A stretch of DNA of 64,000 bases. It comes from an uncultured Alphaproteobacteria bacterium (GTDB lineage Bacteria > Pseudomonadota > Alphaproteobacteria > HIMB59 > GCA-002718135). This document shows positions 1 to 8,416 of this stretch, piece after piece. Every line of letters starts with the position of its first letter. Position 1 is the stretch's first letter. The stretch spans positions 1 through 64,000 of the forward strand of contig CACGRD010000001.1 in assembly GCA_902575375.1 (NCBI GenBank), written 5' to 3'. Below the pieces are notes generated by a model. That model was not told the origin of the DNA and made no database searches. It was given only the letters and a program-made list of their open reading frames with translations. Made by a program: the position numbers and the translations under genes.

Positions 1-266
1 TAAACGGATATGCCTGCAGCCACACATGCTGCAAAGGCACCAGGTAATGCATTAATAGCACCTAACTTACCTAAAGTTTCTGTTGTTCCTGCTCCACTAA
101 TAATTGCACCTAGAATAACAAAGACACTACAAATTATTGCTGCACTTGTGAAACTAACCATTCGCGTCCCAACAGCAGTTCCAAAAACATTTGCTGCATC
201 ATTGGCGCCAAGTGACCAACCTAAAAAAAGACCACCAAATAAAAAAATTAGAATTGTAATTTCCAT
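1..266 (-). CDS. pit: PiT-family inorganic phosphate transporter, N-terminal part (truncated by window edge)
   Basis: Reverse strand from ATG at 266 reads MEITILIFLFGGLFLGWSLGANDAANVFGTAVGTRMVSFTSAAII...; GANDAANVFGTAVG is a PiT signature; the + strand ORF 10-276 is antisense to it. Confidence 0.9.
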   Translation of the reverse strand, partial: MEITILIFLFGGLFLGWSLGANDAANVFGTAVGTRMVSFTSAAIICSVFVILGAIISGAGTTETLGKLGAINALPGAFAACVAAGISV

Positions 267-272
267 TGAAAA

Positions 273-935
273 TTAAACGGAGCGTTTAATAGCGTAAATT
301 TGAACCTCGTCAGCTATGTCTTCTGCTTGATCACAAATACGATCAATCTTCTCTACAAAATATCGAAGATGCATTTTTTGATCTAGAGGTAATTCAGAAT
401 CAAAAATTCTTCTTGCAAGTGCACTAAATTTTATATCAGATTCTTTTTCATAAAAAGTTACTTTATGAGCATTATCTCTAACAGATTTAATATCTCTAAA
501 AAATGATCTTACAGTTAAACATAATGATTCAACACAATTTACAACAGTCTCTGATAACTCAATAAGATCTTCATGAAATTCTTTTGGAAAATTAGGTTTT
601 TGAATAGAGAAGTGATAGCAATTTCCTTGGTACATTCCAATTAATTCGTCGATGTGTTCTAGAAGTCGTAACACATCACTTCTTGCATCTGGGATTAGTG
701 TTTCTTCATAAAGAGTATGCTCAACATCTTTCGTAATTTTGTCGGCCTTACTTTCCATTTCTTTAACTTTTTCAACCATTTCCTCAAATTTACCATTGGC
801 GGAATGATTGAGATAAGTTGGAACTATCGATTTAAATACTAAGCCCACTTCAGAGACAATATCAACAAACTCATCGATTTCTCTTTCAAGCTTTTTGGTA
901 TCACCAAATAATGATGCACTTTTTAATCCAAACAT
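273..935 (-). CDS. DUF47 / PhoU-like phosphate transport regulator
   Basis: 220 aa helical protein (MFGLKSASLFGDTKKLEREIDEFVDIV...), immediately upstream of pit. Confidence 0.85.
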   Translation of the reverse strand: MFGLKSASLFGDTKKLEREIDEFVDIVSEVGLVFKSIVPTYLNHSANGKFEEMVEKVKEMESKADKITKDVEHTLYEETLIPDARSDVLRLLEHIDELIGMYQGNCYHFSIQKPNFPKEFHEDLIELSETVVNCVESLCLTVRSFFRDIKSVRDNAHKVTFYEKESDIKFSALARRIFDSELPLDQKMHLRYFVEKIDRICDQAEDIADEVQIYAIKRSV

Positions 936-974
936 GGCGTGCTTATAGAACTTTTCAAAAAAAAAGAAAGAAAT

Positions 975-992
975 GTTAAATTTTTGTTACAA
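975..992 (-). promoter_or_regulatory. candidate Pho box (TTGTAAC-AAAA-ATTTAAC on minus strand)
   Basis: Two 7-mers with 11-bp period in the divergent region between the DUF47 gene and the 75-aa gene; shares TTGTAACAAAAATTTAA with the phoB upstream region. Confidence 0.5.
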
Positions 993-1058
993 TTTGATTA
1001 ATATCTTTATCTTTAAGTAAAGTGTAATATTCGCAATCTATAGAATTTAGGAGAAGAT

Positions 1059-1286
1059 ATGACAGATTTATCAATTAATAGAATTAAGTGGTTTAGCACC
1101 GCGTTAATTTTATCAGGAATATTATTAACCAATTTAAATGCGTATCCAATTAACATAATTATTCACGGTACAGGTGCTGTTGGTTGGTCAATTGTTGGTT
1201 ATATGACAAAAGATAGAGCTCTGCTCACAAACTTTGGTTTACAACTCCCACTATTTATTTTTGGATATATTTATTTGCTGACATGA
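1059..1286 (+). CDS. small hydrophobic membrane protein, overlaps arsC by 4 nt
   Basis: 75 aa, two or three hydrophobic segments, good start context (ggagaagatATG). Confidence 0.7.
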   Translation: MTDLSINRIKWFSTALILSGILLTNLNAYPINIIIHGTGAVGWSIVGYMTKDRALLTNFGLQLPLFIFGYIYLLT

Positions 1287-1702
1287 AAAATAAAAATATT
1301 CTTTTTATGTGTGTTGCTAATTCAGCAAGAAGTCAAATGGCTGAAGGAATTGCAAAAAAATTATATCCTAATTGTATTATTCAAAGTGCAGGATCAGTGC
1401 CCAAAGAAGTTAATCCCAATGCTATCGAGGTTATGGGTGAAATCGATATTGATATATCAAAACATTATTCAAAAGATTTTGAAAGCTTAGACAACAAATT
1501 TAGAGATGAATTAAATACCGTTTTTACGCTTTGTAAAGAAGAGGTATGTCCAGTTTTAAATTCCAAAGCTCAGATATTTTCAATACCATTTGATGATCCG
1601 GCATCAGATCATTTTAGTTCAAACCAATTAGATAAATTTAGAGAAGTAAGAGATTCAATTTTTGATAAATTGAAAGAACTAAAAAATTTATTTGAGAATT
1701 AA
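1283..1702 (+). CDS. arsC: ArsC-type arsenate reductase / low-molecular-weight phosphotyrosine phosphatase family
   Basis: N-terminal MCVANSARSQMAEGIAK P-loop motif (CxxNxxRS); 139 aa. Confidence 0.85.
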   Translation: MKNKNILFMCVANSARSQMAEGIAKKLYPNCIIQSAGSVPKEVNPNAIEVMGEIDIDISKHYSKDFESLDNKFRDELNTVFTLCKEEVCPVLNSKAQIFSIPFDDPASDHFSSNQLDKFREVRDSIFDKLKELKNLFEN

Positions 1703-1851
1703 TGAAGTTAAAAATTAATTAAATTTATAAAAATTTAATATTCCATTAATCTATTTGTAAACAATAAAATTTAAATGTTTCTTACCACTCACAGTAGTAT
1801 TTCCTCCTGCTAATTACCAATAATTGTGAGTGGGATTAATTTTTTATTTCT
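1644..1851 (+). repeat. direct repeat copy 1: arsC 3' end plus downstream hairpin region
   Basis: Aligns by eye over ~200 bp with 4656-4860, including attgaaagaactaaaaaatttatttga and ccactcaca...tgtgagtggg. Confidence 0.85.
1785..1840 (+). terminator. long-loop hairpin CCACTCACA...TGTGAGTGG followed by T-rich tract
   Basis: Perfect 9-bp stem, ~31-nt loop, followed by attaattttttattt. Confidence 0.55.
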
Positions 1852-1864
1852 CCTTTTTCGAGTA

Positions 1865-1882
1865 CTTTAACAATTGTTTAAC
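1865..1882 (+). promoter_or_regulatory. candidate Pho box CTTTAAC-AATT-GTTTAAC
   Basis: Two 7-mers with 11-bp period, TATAAA at 1886-1891, ATG at 1914. Confidence 0.55.
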
Positions 1883-1913
1883 ATTATAAAATTAAGAATT
1901 TAAAGTAAATTTT

Positions 1914-2756
1914 ATGAAAATTAATAAACCAGCGCTTACCTTTTCTAACTCCGAAGTTAATCCTGTTGGAAAGATTATTATTCAATTAACCGAATTGGGA
2001 ACGGGTAAAATTAAGTTACGTAAGTTGTATGAGGATTATTTAAGAGAAAATTTACCTCCAGAGAATTTTTGGCATGATGCAATTGAAAGATTAGGTCTCC
2101 GTATTCAGACACATTATCATTCTAAAAGTAATATTCCTAAAAATGGCAAACTTGTCGTAATCGCTAACCATGCATTTGGAATAGCTGATGGTCTTACAAT
2201 ATGCTCTTTAATTAGTAAAATTAGACAAGATTACAAAATTATTACGCATAAAGTTTTACAAGGAGCAGATCTTATTAAGAATAAAATTATTCCTCTTGAT
2301 TTTTCAAAAAATAGAAATGCTTTAATAAATAATATCGCTGCACGTAAAGAATGCGAAGAACACTTAAGAAATAATGGGGCACTAATCATTTTTCCATCAG
2401 GATCAGTTTCAACGAAACCAAAATTAAAAAAAGGAATCAAAGCAATAGATCGTGAATGGAAACAATTTACTTCAAAAATAATAATGAAAACTCAATCACC
2501 TGTCCTCCCAATTTTTTTTGAAGGACAAAATAGCGAACTTTTTCATGTTGCTGATAAAATTGGGCAAGTCTTTCGATATTCTTTAATGATATATGAACTT
2601 AAAAGAAGAATGGGAAAAAAAATTGATGTTCATATTGGACAAAGAATATCCTTTGAAACCATAAAAGAAATTGGCAATCTTATTGAGATTACAAAATTTT
2701 TAAGGAATAGCACTTATAGATTAGATCCAAGTAATAAAAACTCAATATTTAATTAA
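1914..2756 (+). CDS. lysophospholipid acyltransferase (PlsC-like)
   Basis: NHAFGIADG (HX-D type) and FPSGSVST motifs; upstream of plcP. Confidence 0.75.
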   Translation: MKINKPALTFSNSEVNPVGKIIIQLTELGTGKIKLRKLYEDYLRENLPPENFWHDAIERLGLRIQTHYHSKSNIPKNGKLVVIANHAFGIADGLTICSLISKIRQDYKIITHKVLQGADLIKNKIIPLDFSKNRNALINNIAARKECEEHLRNNGALIIFPSGSVSTKPKLKKGIKAIDREWKQFTSKIIMKTQSPVLPIFFEGQNSELFHVADKIGQVFRYSLMIYELKRRMGKKIDVHIGQRISFETIKEIGNLIEITKFLRNSTYRLDPSNKNSIFN

Positions 2757-2834
2757 TACTTCTGTAAAAAAAAAAGTTAGTTAATGTAATTGAAATAAAA
2801 TTTTAACAAATTCTTTCTATTATTTATTAATAAA

Positions 2835-3641
2835 ATGAAAGATCAGCAATCAGTTTCATATTATAGAACTATATGGATATCTGATCTTCATCTTGGAACA
2901 GAAAATAGCAAGAGTGAAATGCTTCTTGAATTTTTGAGATCAACAGATTCAAAATATTTATTTTTAGTTGGCGATATTATTGATGCATGGAGAATGAAAA
3001 AAAAAATTTATTGGCATCAAACTCATAATGACATTATCCAGAAGATTTTGCGTAAAGCAAGAAAAGGCACAAAAGTAATATTTATCCCAGGTAATCATGA
3101 CGAACTAGTAAAAAGTTACACAAGTTTTTCACTAGGGAATATATCAATAAAAAATAAGTTTACACACAAATTAGCTGATGGGAGAAAAGCCCTTGTTTTA
3201 CATGGTGATGAATTTGATGCAGTTATATTAAACGCTAAATGGCTGGCAAGTATTGGGTCATCCCTATACGAATTTATATTAAAGTTGAATAACTATCTAA
3301 ATTTTGTCAGAAGAAAACTAGGTTTATCTTATTGGTCATTATCTCAATTTCTCAAACATCAAACAAAAAGAGCCACGAATTTTATTTCTAACTTTGAGTT
3401 TGCCGTATCTGATAGTGCTAAAAGAGTAAATGCCGATGTTGTTGTTTGCGGCCATATTCATAAGCCCGTTATAAAAAAATTAAATGGAGTGTTATATTGC
3501 AATGATGGTGATTGGGTTGAGAGTTGTTCTGCGCTAGTGGAAAATAAAGAGGGACAATTATCTCTTATTGACTGGTCGATTGAAAGAGAAAAAATTTTTC
3601 ACAACAAATATAACAAAATACCAGAAAGTGTAGCAGTGTGA
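2835..3641 (+). CDS. plcP: PlcP-like metallophosphoesterase (COG2908 family), copy 1
   Basis: SDLHLGT, GDIIDAW, GNHDE, HGDEFD, GHIH motifs; coupled to a GT4 glycosyltransferase in the phosphate region. Confidence 0.75.
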   Translation: MKDQQSVSYYRTIWISDLHLGTENSKSEMLLEFLRSTDSKYLFLVGDIIDAWRMKKKIYWHQTHNDIIQKILRKARKGTKVIFIPGNHDELVKSYTSFSLGNISIKNKFTHKLADGRKALVLHGDEFDAVILNAKWLASIGSSLYEFILKLNNYLNFVRRKLGLSYWSLSQFLKHQTKRATNFISNFEFAVSDSAKRVNADVVVCGHIHKPVIKKLNGVLYCNDGDWVESCSALVENKEGQLSLIDWSIEREKIFHNKYNKIPESVAV

Positions 3642-4633
3642 AAAAATTAGCAATCATTACCGATGCTTGGCTTCCCCAAGTTAATGGTGTGGTAAATACA
3701 TATCAACATATTAATCCATTTTTAAAAGAAAAGAATGAAATAGACATACTTCACCCAATGATGTTTACTAATTTTAGCTATCCCTGGTATAAAGAAATAA
3801 AACTAGCAATTAATACAAAAAAAATAACAGAAAAATTTTTTAATAATTTTGATCCAGATTTTATACATATCGCTACTGAAGGACCAGTTGGAATAGCGGG
3901 GAAAAAATTTTGTGAGAATAATAAGTTGAGATATACAACCTCTTTTCATACGAGATTTCCAGAATATTTAGAGCAAAGAATAATGATACCAAAAATAATT
4001 GGGTATTCATTTTTAAAAAATTTTCATAAAAATGCATGCAATGTATTGGTCCCAACAGTATCTATGCGTGACGAATTAACGAAATATCAATTTCAAAATC
4101 TTAAAATTTGGTCAAGAGGTGTTAATACTGAATTATTTCATCCTTTAAAAAGAAGAAAAGGAATGAAAAAGTACATTGTTTACATCGGTAGAGTTGCTCT
4201 AGAAAAAAATATTGAAGCATTCCTAGAAATTAAAACCAAAATGGATAAAATTGTTGTTGGAGATGGTCCAGAAAAACAACGATTACAAAAGAAATATCCT
4301 TACGTTTCTTTTGTAGGTATGAAAAAAGGTCAAGACTTAGCAAAATATTATGCAAATGCTGAAACCTTGGTATTCCCATCTAAAACAGATACATTTGGAA
4401 ATGTAATTTTAGAGTCATTAGCATCTGGCACACCAGTGGCAGCATATCCAGTAACAGGTCCTATAGATATTTTAAAAAACACAGTAATTGACACCCTTGA
4501 TAACAATATTGAAAAATCACTTAAAAAAGCTTTAAAGATTGATAGAAATGATTGTAGAAAATTTGCAATGCAATTTACTTGGGATAAATGTGCAAATCAA
4601 TTTCTATCAAATATTGTAAATGCAAAAAATTAA
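3638..4633 (+). CDS. agt: GT4 glycosyltransferase, Agt-like, copy 1
   Basis: Overlaps plcP by 4 nt (GTG start); LPQVNGVV...TEGPVG...FPSKTDTFGNVILESLASGTPVAAYPVTGP. Confidence 0.75.
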   Translation: MKKLAIITDAWLPQVNGVVNTYQHINPFLKEKNEIDILHPMMFTNFSYPWYKEIKLAINTKKITEKFFNNFDPDFIHIATEGPVGIAGKKFCENNKLRYTTSFHTRFPEYLEQRIMIPKIIGYSFLKNFHKNACNVLVPTVSMRDELTKYQFQNLKIWSRGVNTELFHPLKRRKGMKKYIVYIGRVALEKNIEAFLEIKTKMDKIVVGDGPEKQRLQKKYPYVSFVGMKKGQDLAKYYANAETLVFPSKTDTFGNVILESLASGTPVAAYPVTGPIDILKNTVIDTLDNNIEKSLKKALKIDRNDCRKFAMQFTWDKCANQFLSNIVNAKN

Positions 4634-4655
4634 TTTTAAAATTATAGTTACTAAA

Positions 4656-4713
4656 AAGTAAGAGACTTAATTTTTATTAAATTGAAAGAACTAAAAAATT
4701 TATTTGAAAACTA
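4656..4713 (+). pseudogene. arsC 3'-end remnant
   Basis: Reads gta aga gac tta att ttt att aaa ttg aaa gaa cta aaa aat tta ttt gaa aac taa = VRDLIFIKLKELKNLFEN*, versus intact ArsC VRDSIFDKLKELKNLFEN*. Confidence 0.85.
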
Positions 4714-4796
4714 ATAAATTTAAAAATAAGTTTAATTTATAAAAACTTAATATTCTATTAACACGTCTGTAAAAAATAAAATTTAAATACTCTTTA

Positions 4797-4844
4797 CCAC
4801 TCACAATATTATTTCTTCCTGCTATGTCCAATTGTTGTGAGTGG
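4797..4844. terminator. hairpin CCACTCACAA...TTGTGAGTGG, duplicate of 1785-1833
   Basis: Perfect 10-bp stem; lies between convergent agt and ppk. Confidence 0.55.
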
Positions 4845-4859
4845 GATTAAATTCTATTT

Positions 4860-6959
4860 TCAAATTTTTAAATTAGACTTAGCTCTAGATTTGAGTTTTG
4901 CTGAACCCCTCCCAGACAAGCTTGGATTTTTGATAAAAAAATTGTGAGAGGAAAATTTTTTCTCTTTGCTTGATATTTCTTTTTTCTGATAATTGCCATT
5001 ACTTAACATTTGCCAAGAATTTGTATTATCTGTCATACTGGCAATTAAGATCTGATTTAATATTTGTTCATGTACAGTTTCATTTTCAATAGGAATAAAT
5101 GTTTCAACCCGCCTATCTAGATTTCTTTGCATTAAATCGGCAGAAGAAATAAACAAGATATTTTTTCTATGAGGGAATTTATGACCATTATAAAAACAAT
5201 ATATTCTCGTATGTTCTAAAAAACGACCAATTATGCTTTTAACAACTATATTTTCTGATAGATTTTCTTTACCAGGTATTAGAGAGCAAATTCCTCTTAT
5301 CAACAATTCAATTTTTACATTTTTTTGAGATGCTTTATAAAATTCATCAATAATTTGTTTATCAACAAGAGCATTACACTTACATACTATTCCAGATGGT
5401 TTATTTTTTCCAGCATTTGTAATTTCATTTCTAATTAGTTCATTTAATTTGTTTCTTGCAGTTATTGGAGAATATACTATTTTTTTTATTGTTGTTGGTT
5501 CAGAATAACTAGTTAAATAATTAAACATTTTTGCAGCATCATTTGTTAATGTTTTATCACAGGTGAAGTAAGATAAATCCATATAAACTCTTGCATTTCT
5601 CGGGTGATAATTACCTGTTCCATAATGTGCGTAATTTACAACAGAATTCATTTGCTTTCTTGTTACAAGTGTAATTTTTGCATGAGTTTTCATATCAATA
5701 TTGCCAAAAACAACTTGCGCTCCAGCTAATTCTAATTCTTTTGCCCATTTTAAGTTACGCTCTTCATCAAAACGTGCTTGCAACTCTATAATGACAGTTA
5801 CTAATTTTCCTTTTTGTGCTGCTCTAACTAAACCTGCTTCTATTGGTGAGTCATCAGTAGTTCGATATAAAGTATGTTTTATTGATAAGACTTTTGGATC
5901 ATCTGCAGCTTGATCAATAAACTGCGTCACTACTTCAAAAGATTCAAAAGGGTGATGAATAACAATATCTTTATTTGCTATAGCTTTAAAATAATCATTT
6001 TTAAAATCTTTAATTCTTTCAGGAAATCGTACCTTAAATTTTGGAAAAAATAATTTTTTAAAATCTTTCAAAAAAATTGACTCTATACTCGAAAGATTAA
6101 CGGGTATTGGCAGTTTATATGTATTTACATCCTTATAGTTAAGTTTTTTATTTATGAATTTAATTAAGTGACTAGATATACTTTCATCAAAATCAATTCT
6201 TATTACCTCTTGTCTTCTTCTCTCAAAAATAGCTTTTTGAAATACTAAAAATAAATCTTCTCCTTCACCCCCTAATTCTAATTCACTATTCCTAATTGGT
6301 CTAAAAATACCTTTATCCAAAACCCTATCACACTGGAAAATTTCTTTTAAAGAAATAAGTAGGGCTGTCTCCATAGATACAAAACGTGTTTTTTTACCAG
6401 GTAATTTAATAAATTTTTCTAATCCCTCTGGCACTCTTAGTATTCCATAAAAAGTTTTTTTATTATTCATTAAACGACATACTAAGGTTGTTTCTTTATT
6501 TGGTATAAAAGGAAATGGGTGAGATGGATCAATAATAATTGGCGTTAAAACCCCCCAATTATTTTCTTCTAAATAATTTTTAATAAATGTTTTATCTTTT
6601 GTTTTCAGTGTTTTTTCTACATCTATATGGATTTTGTTTTCTGAAAGCTCTCTTAGTAAATCTATCCATATTGATTTTATATTTGAAATCATCTTCGATG
6701 TTTCTTTATCTATCAGCTTGAGTTGTTGTTGTGGTGTTAATCCATCAAAACTTTTATTTCGTGAAAATTTTTGAACATTCAATCCTGCTACTCTAACCAT
6801 AAAAAATTCATCTAAATTAGAGAATGCTATTGATAAAAATCTAACCCTTTCTAAAAGTGGAATTTTACTATCAGATGTCTGACTTAAGACTCTTTCATTG
6901 AATTTTAGCCAAGACAATTCCCTGTTTGCATAGTTATAAGCGGTATTTTTTTTTAACAT
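4860..6959 (-). CDS. ppk: polyphosphate kinase 1
   Basis: 699 aa; NRELSWLKFNERVL, SNLDEFFMVRVAG, THAKI, YAHYGTGNYHP. Confidence 0.95.
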   Translation of the reverse strand: MLKKNTAYNYANRELSWLKFNERVLSQTSDSKIPLLERVRFLSIAFSNLDEFFMVRVAGLNVQKFSRNKSFDGLTPQQQLKLIDKETSKMISNIKSIWIDLLRELSENKIHIDVEKTLKTKDKTFIKNYLEENNWGVLTPIIIDPSHPFPFIPNKETTLVCRLMNNKKTFYGILRVPEGLEKFIKLPGKKTRFVSMETALLISLKEIFQCDRVLDKGIFRPIRNSELELGGEGEDLFLVFQKAIFERRRQEVIRIDFDESISSHLIKFINKKLNYKDVNTYKLPIPVNLSSIESIFLKDFKKLFFPKFKVRFPERIKDFKNDYFKAIANKDIVIHHPFESFEVVTQFIDQAADDPKVLSIKHTLYRTTDDSPIEAGLVRAAQKGKLVTVIIELQARFDEERNLKWAKELELAGAQVVFGNIDMKTHAKITLVTRKQMNSVVNYAHYGTGNYHPRNARVYMDLSYFTCDKTLTNDAAKMFNYLTSYSEPTTIKKIVYSPITARNKLNELIRNEITNAGKNKPSGIVCKCNALVDKQIIDEFYKASQKNVKIELLIRGICSLIPGKENLSENIVVKSIIGRFLEHTRIYCFYNGHKFPHRKNILFISSADLMQRNLDRRVETFIPIENETVHEQILNQILIASMTDNTNSWQMLSNGNYQKKEISSKEKKFSSHNFFIKNPSLSGRGSAKLKSRAKSNLKI

Positions 6960-7019
6960 AATTTTTTTTTATATTTTTTAGGTATAAAAAAAACATGTTC
7001 ATAAAAAATTCATATTTCT

Positions 7020-7478
7020 TTAATAATTTTTATTTTTTGGTTTTAAAATTTTATCAATAGTCCAGCTATTTTTAAAGGATATTATAGCAAAAGCACAGGT
7101 CGGAAAATGTTCAATATTTGAATTACATAAAATATTAATTGACTCTATCAAACTAGGGTTGTGCCCAATGATAAGAGTATTTTTTTTTAATTTTTTAATT
7201 TTTCTTACAAGTATATTTGATGGACATTCATAAATATCGTTATCAATTGTAAATTTTACTGAGCGATCAAACGAGTTAGAAATTATATTATATGTGCTAG
7301 TTGTTCTTTTAGAAGGAGAACATATTATCTGACCAATTTGAAATTTTCTTTTATCTAATATTTTAGAAAATTGTTTTGCATTTCTCATACCTCTTTTATT
7401 GAGAGGTCTATCAATGTCATCAAGCTCTAAATTATCCCAACTAGATTTGGCATGACGTAATAAATAAACTTGTAGCAT
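7020..7478 (-). CDS. sixA: SixA-type histidine phosphatase
   Basis: LLRHAKSSWDN RHG motif and GHNPSL. Confidence 0.85.
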   Translation of the reverse strand: MLQVYLLRHAKSSWDNLELDDIDRPLNKRGMRNAKQFSKILDKRKFQIGQIICSPSKRTTSTYNIISNSFDRSVKFTIDNDIYECPSNILVRKIKKLKKNTLIIGHNPSLIESINILCNSNIEHFPTCAFAIISFKNSWTIDKILKPKNKNY

Positions 7479-7519
7479 TCGAGTTTAATACTTTAGATAT
7501 ATACATTTCCAAGGCTAAA

Positions 7520-8416
7520 ATGAAAAACAAAAATCCCATAACAGTGATTGATCTAGGTTCTAATACATTTAGACTGGTTATATATGCGCAAGCTATTTAT
7601 CCTTTTCCAATACTTTATCAAAAAAGAGAATTTTTAAAATTAGGTGAAAGTATTAACACAGGTAAACTCCCATCGATAAAAATAAAAGAAGCTATAAAAT
7701 GCTTAGAAGAATATATTAAGATTGCAAAAGATTATGAGTCCTTAGATATTCATATAATTGCAACGGCCGCAATTCGTGAAACAATAAATGGAAAAGAAAT
7801 TATTGAACCTTTCAAGAAAAGAAAGTCAGTAAGAGTAGAAGTACTCTCACCAAAAAATGAGGCTAAATGTGGATCCCTAGGTGTAATTAGTTCAATAAAA
7901 AATCCAATCGGTTTAGTTGCAGACTTGGGAGGTGGAAGTTTAGAACTTAGTTCAATAAAAAATAAGAACATACTTGAGACTAAAAGTTTAAAAATTGGCA
8001 TCTTAAGAAGTGAATCTGATATGTACAAAAATACTAAAATTAAATTTGATAATTTTTTATTTTCGAAATTTAAAAACCAATCTCTTAAATTTTCTAAAAA
8101 CGTAGGAAATATTTATGTTATTGGAGGCATGTGGCGCAATCTTGCAAAACTACATTTACATCTAAATGGCATCAAGAAAAATAAACTACATGGCTACCTG
8201 ATACCATTTTCAGAGTTAGAAATATTCTATCACAAATTATACTCTATGGATAAAAAACAAATTAAAAAATTGAATGTTGTTCAACCCAATCGATTAGATA
8301 AATTAAAATTATCTACATATATTTTATTTAGCCTTGCTTCATTTTATAATATTAAAAATATTATTTTTGTAAGATATGGAATTCGTGAAGGTTATTTACA
8401 TGATATGTTGAATTAA
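7520..8416 (+). CDS. ppx: Ppx/GppA exopolyphosphatase, short form
   Basis: VIDLGSNTFRLVIY, ATAAIRE, DLGGGSLEL; 298 aa. Confidence 0.9.
   Translation: MKNKNPITVIDLGSNTFRLVIYAQAIYPFPILYQKREFLKLGESINTGKLPSIKIKEAIKCLEEYIKIAKDYESLDIHIIATAAIRETINGKEIIEPFKKRKSVRVEVLSPKNEAKCGSLGVISSIKNPIGLVADLGGGSLELSSIKNKNILETKSLKIGILRSESDMYKNTKIKFDNFLFSKFKNQSLKFSKNVGNIYVIGGMWRNLAKLHLHLNGIKKNKLHGYLIPFSELEIFYHKLYSMDKKQIKKLNVVQPNRLDKLKLSTYILFSLASFYNIKNIIFVRYGIREGYLHDMLN

Larger units (their letters stand above)
4656..4860 (+). repeat. direct repeat copy 2: arsC 3' remnant plus hairpin region
   Basis: Near-parallel alignment with 1644-1851. Confidence 0.85.

Noticed and set aside
10-276. ORF track + strand 88-aa ORF
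   Set aside because: Antisense of the PiT transporter N-terminus, which has clear family motifs.
2757-2834. Pho box directly upstream of plcP copy 1 (ATGTAAT...TTTTAAC)
   Set aside because: Spacing is about 17 bp, not 11; more likely cotranscribed from the 1865-1882 promoter.
2835-3641. Annotation as LpxH (UDP-2,3-diacylglucosamine hydrolase)
   Set aside because: Same broad family, but pairing with an Agt-like GT4 in a phosphate region fits PlcP better; duplication of LpxH with GT4 twice would be hard to explain.
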